Counted from the first letter of the stretch, positions 10,400-20,119 are shown. The stretch is 64,000 bases of DNA from Vombatus ursinus (GCF_900497805.2 NW_020945064.1:10402074-10466073), one strand, 5' to 3'. Notes: a model not told the origin generated them from the sequence alone. Made by a program: numbers and translations.

Positions 10400-10490
10400 A
10401 ATGTTACATAGTGGACAGATAGCTGGTCTTATAACCGAGAAAACCTGGGTTCATATCTAGCCTCTCACATACACTGTCAGTGTAACCCTT
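10400..10490 (+). mobile_element. MIR or old SINE head
   Basis: ACATAGTGGACAGATAGCTG then GAAAACCTGGGTTCATATC: a diverged tRNA-like head interrupted by a younger type A SINE. Confidence 0.55.
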
Positions 10491-10496
10491 GGTAAA

Positions 10497-10745
10497 CAGC
10501 TAGGTGGTACAGTAGATAGAATGCCAGGCCTGGAGTCAGGAAGACCTGAGTTCAAATCCAGCTTCAGACACTTACTAGCTGTATGACCCTGGGCAAGTCA
10601 CTTAACCCTGTTTGTCTCGGTTTCCTTATCTGTAAAATTAGCTGGAAAAGGAAATGACAAACCCCTCAGTATCTCTGCCAAGAAAACTCCAGATGAGGTC
10701 AAGAAGAGTTGGACATAACTGAAATGACTGAACAACAACAACAGC
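10497..10745 (+). mobile_element. type A SINE, full length
   Basis: CAGCTAGGTGGTACAGTAGA, GAGTTCAAATCCAGCTTC, TGGGCAAGTCACTTAACC, and the tail GAGTTGGACATAACTGAAA followed by ACAACAACAACAG. Confidence 0.95.
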
Positions 10746-10783
10746 CCTAGGCAGATGACTTATGCTCTCTGTGGTCTAGGGCA

Positions 10784-10950
10784 CAGGTGTCAAACACAGC
10801 CCACAGGCCCCCATGAAGTCCTGCCATACTCCCAAATGTAGCCTACACCAGATTAAAATGTAGGAAATAGTCACCAAAAGAAATGAAAATACAATCAAAC
10901 ATAGATTACATTACATTTTAAAACTAAGTCAGTATTTGGCCAGTAGAGAT
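10784..10950. mobile_element. hAT miniature element, second family, truncated
   Basis: Starts CAGGTGTCAAACACAGCCC; the interior has CCAGATTAAAATGTAGGAAA. It matches the CAGGGGTGTCAAACTC type also seen at 11672-11885. The right end is unclear. Confidence 0.6.
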
Positions 10951-10964
10951 CCTTACATCCTGAA

Positions 10965-11225
10965 GTATCTAGGTGGCCCAGTGGGTAAAGCACTGGGCCT
11001 GGAGTCAGGAAGACCTGAACTCAAATTCTTCTGCTCTTACTGATTGGGTGACCCTGGACAAGTCACTTAATCTCTATTTGCCTCAATTTCCCCAGTCTTA
11101 AAATGGGGGAAGGAACAACACCTACTTCAAAGGGTTGTTGTGAGAGCAAAATAAGGTAATATTTGCAAAGCACTTAGCACAGTACTTGGCATGCAGTAGG
11201 TGTTAGATAAATGCTTATTCCCTCC
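10965..11225 (+). mobile_element. type C SINE, full length
   Basis: TCTAGGTGGCCCAGTGGGTA, GGAGTCAGGAAGACCTGAA, AGGGTTGTTGTGAGAGCAAA, and 3' GCATGCAGTAGGTGTTAGAT. Confidence 0.92.
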
Positions 11226-11289
11226 TTCATAAATTATTTCTCTGTCTGGAAGTGCTCCTCCTGCTCCTACAGCTCTCCCTCCTCTCATG

Positions 11290-11405
11290 TAAATACAACC
11301 AATATTTTAGTACTTACTACGTACAAAGCAATATAAAAGGGACTGGGGATTCAGAGACAAAAAGAACTAGGTTCTGTCCTTGAGGAATTTACACTCTATG
11401 GAAAA
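11290..11405 (-). mobile_element. L2 3' end
   Basis: Antisense L2 tail: ATTTTAGTACTTACTACGTA, then TGTCCTTGAGGAATTTACAC. Diverged. Confidence 0.7.
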
Positions 11406-11429
11406 TAAAGGGAATGGCCTGGAGCAGGA

Positions 11430-11666
11430 ATTGTTGTTCAATTGTGTGGGACTCTTAGTACCCATTTAGGGTTTTCTTGGCAAAGATACTGGAGTGGTTT
11501 GCCATTTCCTTCTCCAGCTTATTTTACAGATGAGGAAACTGAGGCCAACAGGGTTAAAGGACTTGTCCAGAGTCACACAGCTAGTAAGTTTCTGAGGCTG
11601 GATTTGAACTCAGATCTTCCTGACTCTGGGCCCAGTGCTCTATCCATTGTGCTACCTAGATGCCCC
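11430..11666 (-). mobile_element. type A SINE, full length
   Basis: GGTTTTCTTGGCAAAGATAC, GAGGAAACTGAGGCCAACAG, AGAGTCACACAGCTAGTAAG, ending in the complement of the head (ATCCATTGTGCTACCTAGAT). Confidence 0.95.
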
Positions 11667-11671
11667 AGAGT

Positions 11672-11885
11672 CATGGTGTCAAACTCAAATAGAAATGGGG
11701 GAACCTTATCACTTACATGAGGATCCCTGTCAGCCACATATTAACTTGGAAAACCACACATTTGTATATTTTTAATTAATACATTAACACATTAAAATCA
11801 AACGGGAGCAACATTTTAATCTGGGCCACACTCGGGAGAGTTGAAGGCCACATGCTGCCCAGAGGCCATGTGGTTGATGCCCCTG
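11672..11885. mobile_element. hAT miniature element, second family
   Basis: Ends CATGGTGTCAAACTC and GTGGTTGATGCCCCTG are imperfect inverted repeats. The interior is AT-rich with GGGCCACACTCGGGAGAG near the right end. No clear 8-bp target duplication remains; the left edge directly abuts a SINE. Confidence 0.65.
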
Positions 11886-11889
11886 CTAC

Positions 11890-12019
11890 AGGGTATAAAG
11901 TGCTGGGCCTGGGTTCTAGTACTGCCTCTGCCTCGGTCTATCTGTATTACCTCCAGCAAGTTTCAGGTCTCTGGGCTTCAGTTCTGTCTTCTGTATAGAA
12001 GAGGTTGGGTATAGAAGAG
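11890..12019 (+). mobile_element. MIR 5' and core region
   Basis: GTGCTGGGCCTGGGTTCTAG, GTATTACCTCCAGCAAG, CTGGGCTTCAGTTCTGTC. The 3' end passes into a tandem repeat. Confidence 0.65.
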
Positions 12020-12245
12020 ACCGTATGGTCTCTAGTTCTGATCTTATGTATTCTAAGGTCATGGTCAATTCTGCCATTCTATGCTCTAAGTTCCCTCCAA
12101 ATCTGACAATCTGTGCCCCAAAGTCCAGTCTCTTATTCCATGCTCTAAGGTCCTTCCCAAATATGACATTCTGAATCTTAAAGTCACTTCCAACTTCAAC
12201 ACTGTGTTCTAGGGTCCCTTCCAACTTGAACATTCTATGCTTCTA
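12020..12245. repeat. degenerate minisatellite, about 7 units of 27-33 bp
   Basis: Repeated units of the form TCTAAGGTCCCTTCCAAC then TTCTGACATTCTATG, each diverged. The unit resembles the end of MIR, which lies just upstream. A 105-codon minus-strand frame over this block (11916-12233) is an artefact of the repeat. Confidence 0.75.
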
Positions 12246-12884
12246 GGGGACCAGAACACTTTACACATGGTGGAAATGTGAAGTGGGGATTTGCCAGGGA
12301 ACATAATTGATCTAGAAATAGTACAGAAGACCCATGTGTTCTGCACTCTTTCTCCTAGTAAATAAGGTGAGAACGCACCAGGAAAGACTCAAAGATTTTC
12401 TGAAAGAATCTGGCGCCAGGAGAATTGAGAATGAGTCCACAGGTGTCACAATTGTAGCTGAATTTTCCCTTCTCCAGCTTAAAGCATTCTGCTGCTTGCT
12501 TTGAGCACATTGACTACTAGCTATTTGGCTTCGGAGGTGGAGGAGAAGGGAGAGCTCCAAACTGCCAGTGCGATTTGTAATGGGGTTTGAAAGTTTTCAG
12601 GAAAATCCTTACAAGCTCCCAGGGTGCAAAGAAAAACAGGCTTACAATGCACATCCAAGAGCGATTTGCCTCTTACATAAGTTACTTTCCTTGGCATTTG
12701 AAAACAATTTCCTCAATATCACCTCCCATATTCCATGATTTGTGGAGTGTATGGGTTTGTTTGGGAAGTGAAGGGGTGAGGGAGAGTTGTGATATTTTAG
12801 TAAATTTGCTTTCATCTGAAAGTGTAAAATAGAATATTCTATGTTGTACTTAAGGTCTGATTAAGCCTTCAACTCCCTGATGGA
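12246..12884. other. no gene seen; unique-looking sequence
   Basis: No repeat or RNA gene recognised; open frames are short and on both strands. Confidence 0.5.
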
Positions 12885-13160
12885 ATCATTTTGAGATGGT
12901 CTACCAGATAGAGAGCACTGGGTCAAGAAGACCTGAGTTCAAATCCCATCTCAGACACCTACCAGCTAGCTGTGTGACCCCAGGCAAATTACTTAACCTC
13001 TATCTGCCTCACTTTCCCCACTTATAAAATTGGGATAATAATAGCACCTACCTCTCAAAGGTTTTGTGAGGATCAAATGAAATGATAATTGGAATGTGCT
13101 TAGCACAGCACATGGCACATAGGGAGCACTATATAAATTTAGCCATTATTGTTATTATTA
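12885..13160 (+). mobile_element. type C SINE, unit 1 of a run
   Basis: Full SINE: AGATAGAGAGCACTGGGTC, GAGTTCAAATCCCATC, GTGTGACCCCAGGCAAATTA, 3' end GCACATAGGGAGCACTATAT, with an ATT-rich tail. Confidence 0.9.
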
Positions 13161-13385
13161 TATAAACTCAAATCTAGCTTCAGACATTTACTAGCTGTAT
13201 AACCTTGGGCAAGTCACTTAACTTTGCTTTGCCTCAATTTCTTCACCTGTAAAATGGGATAATAATGGTACCTGCCTTTCAGGGTTGTCGTGAGGATGAA
13301 ATGATATAAAATTTGCAAAGTGCTTAGCACAGTGCCTGGCACATAATAAGTGCTATATAAATATTAATTATTGTTGTTGTTGTTA
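13161..13385 (+). mobile_element. type C SINE lacking the head, unit 2
   Basis: Starts inside the SINE (ACTCAAATCTAGCTTCAGAC) and runs to ATAATAAGTGCTATATAAAT with a GTT-rich tail. It shares GATAATAATGGTACCTGCC with the next unit, which suggests tandem duplication. Confidence 0.85.
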
Positions 13386-13605
13386 TATGAATTCAAAATA
13401 AGCCTCAGACATTTATTAGCTGTGTAACCTTGGGTGAGTTACTTAACTGTGTTTTGCCTCAGTTTCCTCACCTGTAAAATGGGATAATAATGGTACCTGC
13501 CTTTCAGGGTTGTCCCGAGGAGGAAATGATATAAGATTTGCAAAGTGCTTAGCACAGTGCACACAGTAGGCACTTAATAAATGCCTGTCTTCTCCATTAA
13601 TGTTA
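13386..13605 (+). mobile_element. type C SINE lacking the head, unit 3
   Basis: Starts at the same point as the preceding unit (AATTCAAAATAAGCCTCAG) and has the same GATAATAATGGTACCTGCC block. It ends AGGCACTTAATAAATGCC. Confidence 0.85.
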
Positions 13606-13614
13606 AAGATGACA

Positions 13615-13880
13615 TTAGAGACTCAGCATGGCATAATGATAAAAAATACTAGACTTGTAGTCAAGAAGACCTAAATTGAAAACCCACCTCCAACACTTAC
13701 TATCTTTGAGACCCTTAGCAAACTCACTTCTACTCCCCAAGTCTCGGTGTCCTCATCTCTAAAATGAGGATAATTATACCTGTAGTACCTAATTTACAGA
13801 GTTGTTGTGACAATGGAGATAAATGAGGGAGTCTGCAAATCTTAAATCATTATATAAATCTTGGTTCTTATTCTTATCCC
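13615..13880 (+). mobile_element. type C SINE, diverged, unit 4
   Basis: CAGCATGGCATAATGATAAA, AGTCAAGAAGACCTAAATTG, CATCTCTAAAATGAGGATAA, 3' end CATTATATAAATCTTGG. Confidence 0.8.
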
Positions 13881-13934
13881 TGAAGAATATCTATCTCTCA
13901 AATATCTGTCAATGTCTCTCAAAATGAGAGAGAC

Positions 13935-14170
13935 TATGTTAGCACCATGAGAAGAGTACTGAGTCTGGAGTCAGGAAAACCTAGATTCATAAACCAAGTC
14001 AGACATTAATTTGCTGTGTGACCCTTGGCCATCTTCAGTCTCTGTGCCTGTTTCCTTCTCTATAAAATGGGAATAACAATGCTTATAATATTTATCTCAC
14101 CTTGTTATTGTGAAGGAAAGTATATTGTAAATCCACACTTGCTATGGAAATATCAGTTGTTATTATCACC
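13935..14170 (+). mobile_element. type C SINE, diverged, unit 5
   Basis: CACCATGAGAAGAGTACTGA, GGAGTCAGGAAAACCTAG, CTGTGTGACCCTTGGCC, CTATAAAATGGGAATAACAA. Last of five same-strand SINE-like units. Confidence 0.8.
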
Positions 14171-14460
14171 CTTACCAACAGTTTCAATTTATTTCAAATC
14201 TAGTATTAGGTTGTTATAGCATGTCAGAATTCTGGAATTAAGTGGGCTGTGTCCTTTATGAATAAGTTTTCAAAAACAAAAGACGTTCATGTTGGGTCTA
14301 AATAGTATAAGCCGGATGACGATGAAATGATGATTCTTTCATCTTGCTTCAATACTTTAATGAATTCATCATCTCATCAATCTTAGTATTTCCTACACCG
14401 ATACATGCTTTTTGCCCTGTGAAATTCTTGTTCGTGGAGGTCCTATTCAATGGTTTAAGG
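14171..14460. other. short unique-looking gap
   Basis: Nothing recognised; it provides the target site of the hAT insertion that follows. Confidence 0.5.
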
Positions 14461-14631
14461 CAGAGGTGGGAAACCTGCAGCCTCAATGCCACATGTGACC
14501 CTTTAGGTCCTCAAGTGCAGCCCTTTCACTGAATCCAAACTTCATGGAGCAAATCCCCTGAATAAAAGGATTTGTTCTGTAAAACTTGGACTCAGTCAAA
14601 TGGCCTCGAGGACACAGGTTCCCCACGCCTG
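14461..14631. mobile_element. foldback hAT miniature element with exact 8-bp target duplication
   Basis: 171-bp element, left end CAGAGGTGGGAAACCTGC, right end GGTTCCCCACGCCTG, inverted complements of each other. The interior is also largely self-complementary (AAACTTCATGGAGCAAAT against GATTTGTTCTGTAAAACTTG). The 8-mer GTTTAAGG lies immediately on both sides (14453-14460 and 14632-14639), as expected for hAT. No coding capacity; it would need a transposase supplied elsewhere. Confidence 0.93.
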
Positions 14632-14761
14632 GTTTAAGGTCTTCCTCTTGTCTTCTTAAATAATATCTATTTTAATGAGAAAGTTTGTAAATGTGAGTGG
14701 TTTGAGTTCACCCCCATTTCCATACCACCAACACACAGAGTTAAAGTAAAGGGCTAGAGCA

Positions 14762-16190
14762 GATTCTATTATGCTTCAGCTGAAAACAAAAAAAAAAGTC
14801 AGAGGTGACAATCATGATCTCAGACAAAGCAAAAGCAAAAATAGACCTAATTGAAAGAGATAATCAGGGAAACTACATTTTGCCAGAAGGTACCACAGAC
14901 AATGAAGTAATATTGATTTTTTACAGCAAATTTCTCTGATAAAAGCCTCATTTCTCAAACATAGAAAACTGAGTCAAATTTATAAAAATAAGAGCCATTC
15001 CCCAATCAATAAATGATCAAAGGATATAAACAGGCAGTTATCCAAAGAAGAAATCCAAGCTATCTCATGTGGGAAAAATGCTCTAAATCACTATTGATTT
15101 GTTGTTGTTTTGTTGATTTGTCATGTCCAATTCTTGGTGACCCCATTTGGGGTTTTCTTGGCAAAGATACTGGAGTGATTTACCATTTTCTTTTCTAGCT
15201 CATTTTATGGATGAGGAAACTGAGGCAAATAAGAATAAGTGATTTACCCAAGGTCACATACCTACCAACTGTCTGAAACCAAATTTGAACTCAGGTCCTT
15301 CTTACTCAAGGATTGGCACTCTACACACTGAGTCATCCAGTTGTCCCACTGTTGATTAGAGAAATACAAATCAAAACAACTTCGAGGTAACACGTCACAC
15401 CTATCAGAAATGACAAATGCTGGAGGGGATGGAAGAAAATAGGTGCACTAATGCACTGTTGATGAAGCTGTGAACTGACCCAACCATTCTGGAGAACAAT
15501 TTGAAACTATGCCCAAAGGGCTGTGAAACTGTATATTATCTTTGACTTATACCACTATGAGTTCTGTATCCCAAAGATACTAAAGAAAAAGAAAAAGGAC
15601 TTACATGTACAAAAACATTTATAGCAGTTCTTTTTGTGATGTTAAGGATCTGGATATTGATGGGCTGCTCATCAGGTGGGGAGTGGCCAAATAAGCTGTG
15701 GCATATGATTGTGATGTATTATTATTGTGTTATAAGAAATGACAAGGGGGTGGTTTCATTAAAAAAAAAAAGCATGGCAAGACCTCTATGAACTGATGCA
15801 AAGTGAATGAGAAAAACTGGGAAATCATTGTGCATAGTAACAACAGTCTTGTAATGATGATCAACTGTGAAAGACTTGGCTACTCTGATCAATACAATGA
15901 TCCGAGACAATTCCAAAGGACTCATGATGAAAAAATGCTATCCACCTCCAGACAGAGAAGTGATGATCTCTGACTACAAATTGAAGTATAATTTTCTTGC
16001 TTTGTTTATTTTTGTTTGCTTTATTTTGCAATACGGATAATATGGAAATATGTTTTGCATTATTTCACATGTATAACTAATTGATATCATTTTTCTTGCC
16101 TTCTCAGTGGGTGGGGGAGAGTTAGGAGGGAGGGAAAGAAATTGGAGCTCAAAATTTAAAAAGAAAAGAATGTTAAAAATAAATAGATAT
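14762..16190 (+). mobile_element. L1 LINE with large internal deletion
   Basis: 14762 to about 14928 matches the ORF2 endonuclease region of marsupial L1 (AAGCAAAAGCAAAAATAGAC, AGGTACCACAGACAATGAAG). It then jumps to the far 3' part of ORF2 (AAGCCTCATTTCTCAAACAT, CCATTCCCCAATCAATAAAT) and the 3' UTR, ending GGAGCTCAAAATTTAAAAAG. Roughly 2.5 kb or more of an intact L1 is missing between. A type A SINE is inserted at 15100-15346. Dead copy. Confidence 0.8.
15100..15346 (-). mobile_element. type A SINE inside the L1
   Basis: TGACCCCATTTGGGGTTTTC, TTTTATGGATGAGGAAACTG, ending in the complement of the head. Target duplication CACTATTGATT (15089-15099) and CACTGTTGATT (15347-15357), one mismatch. 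Confidence 0.93.
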
Positions 16191-16371
16191 TAATTTTTCT
16201 TAACAAAACTATTATCTTAGGATGATGGTAGTGACAGTGGTGGTGATAACCACAATGGCAATGCCTCATGTCCATAAAAATATTCACAAAGAGTTTTTCC
16301 ATAAAAATCCCATAAGGTAGACAGCTGAAGGAGAAGATTGACAGTAAGTTGGCCTGTTTTCTGTCTACAAC

Positions 16372-16600
16372 CTTGCATCTCCTCTCTCTGTTGCCTTTGC
16401 ACAAATAATATTCCCTGGCTAGAATACTCTCCCTCCTCACCTCCACCTTCTGATTCCCTAGCTTCCTTGAGAGCAAAGTTGAGATACCATCTCCTACACT
16501 AAGCCCTTCCCAGTTCTCCCAGGTATTTATACTAGCTACCTCTCAAAAATACTTTCTATGACTTTCTATATACTATGTGTCAACTTAGGTAACAAGATTT
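16372..16600 (+). mobile_element. L2 3' region
   Basis: GAATACTCTCCCTCCTCACC then CTAGCTTCCTTGAGAGCAAA and TCTCCTACACTAAGCCCTTC, the sense L2 sequence just before its tail. Confidence 0.75.
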
Positions 16601-16949
16601 TGGCCTTACTGTCCCAACCCATACCCAAGCTAGTGGGTCAGATTCCCAGAGTGAATAAAGTCACATCTTCCTCATAGAGTTCTAGGGGTACTCCAAAGGG
16701 GTTGGGAATCATTTTCTAATGCTATTTCTTTGAGGCCACGTTCTAGTGTGCTCTCCCTAATATCAACCACCAATGATTAGTGCCCTGGTATTATTTAATT
16801 AATTAATGACAATTAGCTTTATATCCCCTTTTAAACAGATATGTACTGAGACCATATAGTAAGAACAAAAATTACAGAGTATTTCCTCCTAAAAAAAAAG
16901 AAGAAACAAGATTTGCATTCTCCTCATATATTATCTCAGTCCACACTTA
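16601..16949. other. no gene seen
   Basis: Unique-looking sequence; nothing recognised. Confidence 0.5.
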
Positions 16950-17145
16950 AAGCATTCACCTGAGCTAGGCAACTAGGCCCACAAACATTCCTTGATTCAA
17001 CAAGCTCACTCTAAGTAACCATAAACTTATCTAGGGAAAGAGAATATATCTTTCACTTCCCTTATACCCCATAGAGCTCAGCAAAGGGCTGGACACATGG
17101 TAGGTGTCCAAGAAATATTTGTTAATTGACTTGTTTTAGCCCCTT
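16950..17145 (+). repeat. diverged repeat pair, copy 1
   Basis: Matches 18550-18727 in order: CACCTGAGC, ATTCCTTGATTCAACA, TTTCCCTTATA, then AGAAATA-type ends. The 3' part looks like an L2 tail (GGACACATGGTAGGTGTCC), so it may be an L2 variant or an old local duplication. Confidence 0.55.
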
Positions 17146-17309
17146 AGTTCATTTATGAATGTACTCCATTTCTGGCTTATCAGCCAATCAAAGGCCATCT
17201 CTTCATCAAGTTGTTAGCAGAACAGAACCAGTTACAGAATATCCGTCAATGTTCCAAAGTCCATATAGGTATTAAGGAAAGGGCTCAATGACTAGTTTCT
17301 CATCACACT

Positions 17310-17400
17310 TGTAGACATATTGTTTTCTTCATATTCCTGCAATATAAGCTCCATGAGGGCAGGGACCAGTTCATTTCCATAATTAAATCTCCACATTTAG
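17310..17400 (+). mobile_element. L2 3' end
   Basis: TAAGCTCCATGAGGGCAGGG followed by ACCAGTTCATTTCC; L2 tail, truncated. Confidence 0.65.
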
Positions 17401-17445
17401 GAAGAGTGGGCCTATGATTTTATAAGCAGCTCCTAATAAGGAATC

Positions 17446-17480
17446 CCACCATCACCATCACCACCACCATCACCAATGAA
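17446..17480. repeat. (CAY)n simple repeat
   Basis: CACCATCACCATCACCACC-type run. Confidence 0.85.
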
Positions 17481-17499
17481 GGTGAGCATTTTCTCACTG

Positions 17500-17585
17500 T
17501 CTTAAGTGAACTGCCTGAAGGTACTTAGAGGGTAAGTACTTTGCCCAAGGTCACATAGCCAGTGTATGTCAGAAGCAAGCCTTGA
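17500..17585 (-). mobile_element. MIR fragment
   Basis: AAGTACTTTGCCCAAGGTCA then CATAGCCAGTGTATGTCAG: antisense MIR core. Confidence 0.6.
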
Positions 17586-17789
17586 ACATAGTAGATATTT
17601 AGTGAATGTTTGTTGAAAAAAGCTACACTGGCAGTACAGACCTCCATCTTGAAAGATATAACAAAAACACATTTTACCCTCAATTACCCAGGTAATTCAA
17701 GCAAAACAGTGTGAGAGATGTAAGTGAGTGTGGTGAAGAGATAAATTACATCTGGAAAACAGAAACCTGGGCCTCTGGACCTGATTTTT

Positions 17790-17945
17790 CTTAGGATTAT
17801 CGAGTTTATATATGGAAAGGGATCCCAGAGAATATCTACTCTGCTTGCCACATTTTATAGGACAGGAAACTAAGGGACAGAGAAAGAATGAGATTTGCTC
17901 AGAATTACCTAGGTCTTCATAAGTGGCAGACAAGCCCTATACTAT
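17790..17945 (-). mobile_element. MIR
   Basis: CACATTTTATAGGACAGGAA then ACTAAGGGACAGAGAAAGAA: antisense MIR with a degenerate remainder. Confidence 0.6.
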
Positions 17946-18549
17946 CATAACTAGGTAATTTAGCCTATCACAAATGATTCAGCTGAAACAATCCATCTGG
18001 GACTGAAGAACATGGTAATGTGACAGATTAATTCTGTCTTACACAGTTTCCTCACCCTACGTGCCTATGTTTAGAAGTGTTGTTTTCTCCAAATGATAGT
18101 TTAAAGATTTGTGCAATTTGTGCAGAGATAGATTCTGTTGCTTTTCTACAAGCAAATAAAATCATATCGACTCCTGTTTACAAGGAATTGGTTACCTGTT
18201 TATTTTTCTTTTCAGATGAAGAGATCTTTCCATTCATCACAGAAACATATGAAATTGTTGACATGTAACATAGGTCAAGGAGGATGTTGGATTGCTCAAA
18301 TTTGATGAGTGATTCTTTTCTAAAGAAAAAGTCACAGATATTGACTAACTCTTCTAAAAATCCATTTATTCTGGAAATTCTAGGTATTTGTGTTCCTTTT
18401 CCCTTGTTGTTTTTTTCTTTAAGGATTACAATAACCCTATGAAAGAGAAAAGTAATATGTTCATGTAGCTTTTGTAAAGTTAGTAAAACAAGTTGCTTTT
18501 ATAGGAGCAGATTATAAACAAATTTTACTAATAACATGTCGGTTTTCTA
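17946..18549. other. no gene seen; unique-looking sequence
   Basis: AT-rich, no repeat recognised; one 63-codon frame without features. Confidence 0.5.
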
Positions 18550-18727
18550 ATTCACCTGAGCAGGACAAATGGGCCAGCAAAGATTCCTTGATTCAACACT
18601 GTAACTAGATTCTAAAGTCCTCCAGCAGGCAAGAATGTATCTAGTATTTCCCTTATAACCCACAGAGCTTAGAAAAGGATTGGATGCATAACAGATTTCT
18701 AAGAAATACTTGTAAATTGACTGGTAA
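18550..18727 (+). repeat. diverged repeat pair, copy 2
   Basis: Counterpart of 16950-17145, about three quarters identical by eye, same orientation, 1.6 kb apart. Confidence 0.55.
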
Positions 18728-18899
18728 AAATTATCCTTTTCAATATCTGTTCAGATTAAGTAAAGGAGTGATCCTTATCTAGTAACCATAGGCTGCAGAG
18801 ACCACTATGGCCCTTGGGGAAAAAATTTTCCCCAATTTTCAGAAGAACTCATATAATAATAATTTGTCTATATATTTTCTAGAACTTATGGCTTATATC

Positions 18900-19110
18900 T
18901 GAGAGGCAGCATGATGTAGTAGACAGAGGACCGCTCTTGGAGTTGGGAAAACCTGGTTTCAAGTCCTGCTTCTGCCAGGGCAAATCACTTAACCTCTCAA
19001 TGGCCCAGACAATCCTTTTCAGTTATAAATATAGGTGAATTGCTAATCTATACTCCTGGAAAAAATTCTTATACTGGAAGTTCCTCCACACTAAAGAAAT
19101 CACAGGTTTG
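18900..19110 (+). mobile_element. type D SINE
   Basis: GAGGCAGCATGATGTAGTAG, GGTTTCAAGTCCTGCTTC, then a 3' region (AGTTATAAATATAGGTGAAT) shared with copies at 39915 and 54540 rather than with types A-C. Confidence 0.7.
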
Positions 19111-19179
19111 TACCAAAAAGAAAGTTAATTAGTCTGGCCTATTTATGAGGATTTGGGGTTTATAGAATGGAGAATATTA

Positions 19180-19280
19180 GCATTCATAATAACAATTTAC
19201 ATTTATGTGGCACTTGAATATTTACTAAGCCCTTTGTTTACATTATCTTATTTAATCCTCATAAGCCTGGGAAGTAGGTT
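19180..19280 (-). mobile_element. MIR 3' end
   Basis: ACATTTATGTGGCACTTGAA, TTGTTTACATTATCTTATTT, CCTCATAAGCCTGGGAAGTA: antisense MIR 3' region. Confidence 0.7.
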
Positions 19281-19282
19281 AA

Positions 19283-19530
19283 TGAACCATGGTGCAGTAG
19301 TAAAAGTATAGGTCTTGGGAAGACATGGATTCAGGTCTTGGGTCCAACCCTTACTACCTAAGCAAGTTACTCAGTCTTTGAGAATCATTTTACTTATCTA
19401 TAAAGTGGTTTTGATAATTACAAGTGCAGTAGCTACCTCACAGGATGGTTGTGAGATGCAAATGAGATACAGCTAGGTCTCTATTAGTGTGAATAATGAA
19501 TTTGCACTTCATATTTTCATTGGACCAGAA
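19283..19530 (+). mobile_element. MIR crossing the outer edge of the inverted repeat
   Basis: ACCATGGTGCAGTAGTAAAA, TTCAGGTCTTGGGTCC, AGCAAGTTACTCAGTC, CACAGGATGGTTGTGAGATG. The copy begins 64 bp before the inverted-repeat arm, whereas its mirror image at 22752 is cut off at the arm edge. Confidence 0.8.
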
Positions 19531-19853
19531 TCGGTGGCTATATTTTACATTATTGTAACTTTGCATAATGCAAATTTAGACAACTGCCTAAAACAGGGGT
19601 GGGGAACCTGGGCCTAAAAGAAACACCAAATTAAACCCATCCAGAAATGTCATAGTCAAAGCCAAGAGTTCCCAGGTCAAAGAAAAAATATTGCAAGCAG
19701 CCAAAAAGAAAGAGATCAAGTATCAAGGAAACACATTCTGAATTACACAAGACTTAGCAGCAACCACATATATGAAAGGAAAACTTGCCATTATTATATA
19801 TCAAAATTCAAGTGTGTGTTGGGGAAGAAGACGCATAACCAAGACAAACATCC
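19347..19853 (+). repeat. 507-bp inverted repeat, left (source) arm
   Basis: Reverse complement of 22245-22751 with two mismatches by my reading and no gap. Sample words: TAAAACAGGGGTGGGGAACC here and GGTTCCCCACCCCTGTTTTA in the other arm. It contains the 3' part of a MIR, a hAT footprint and the start of an L1 ORF1-like piece. Both the MIR and the L1 run past the arm edges, so this arm is the donor. Confidence 0.95.
19586..19619. mobile_element. hAT excision-like footprint (18 bp between 8-bp repeats)
   Basis: GCCTAAAA (19586-19593), CAGGGGTGGGGAACCTGG (19594-19611), GCCTAAAA (19612-19619). The middle is the left end of the foldback hAT family; the two 8-mers are an exact target duplication. 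Almost all of the element is gone. It is present in both arms of the inverted repeat, so it predates that duplication. Confidence 0.75.
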
Positions 19854-19960
19854 CGAAAAATCAAGTATAATTCTAAAGGAAAAAAAAATAGATCCTTAAT
19901 ACAGTAAAGGTCTTTCAAGCATTCCTATTGTGAAAACAAGGGTGGAAGGGAAGAATCTCA
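19620..19960 (+). mobile_element. L1 ORF1-like fragment
   Basis: One frame reads VKEKILQAAKKKEIKYQG then ITQDLAATT after a stop, resembling the C-terminal domain of L1 ORF1 protein, an RNA-binding chaperone. It continues past 19853 (CTTTCAAGCATTCC). Diverged and dead. The family is inferred from remembered motifs. Confidence 0.55.
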
Positions 19961-20119
19961 AAACATAAAATAATAGATAAGAAAAAACAAGAAATATAAT
20001 CACATTTTAGCAGTTTGGAGTAGCTAAATGATGATCAAGTGCATGTAGCACCGTGACAGAGGAGGAAGGAACATCAAATGAGATATTTGCAAAGCACTTA
20101 GCACAGATCATCTGCTTAA

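Noticed and set aside
11916-12233. 105-codon minus-strand frame with internal repeats
   Set aside because: It follows a degenerate minisatellite and a MIR, not a gene.
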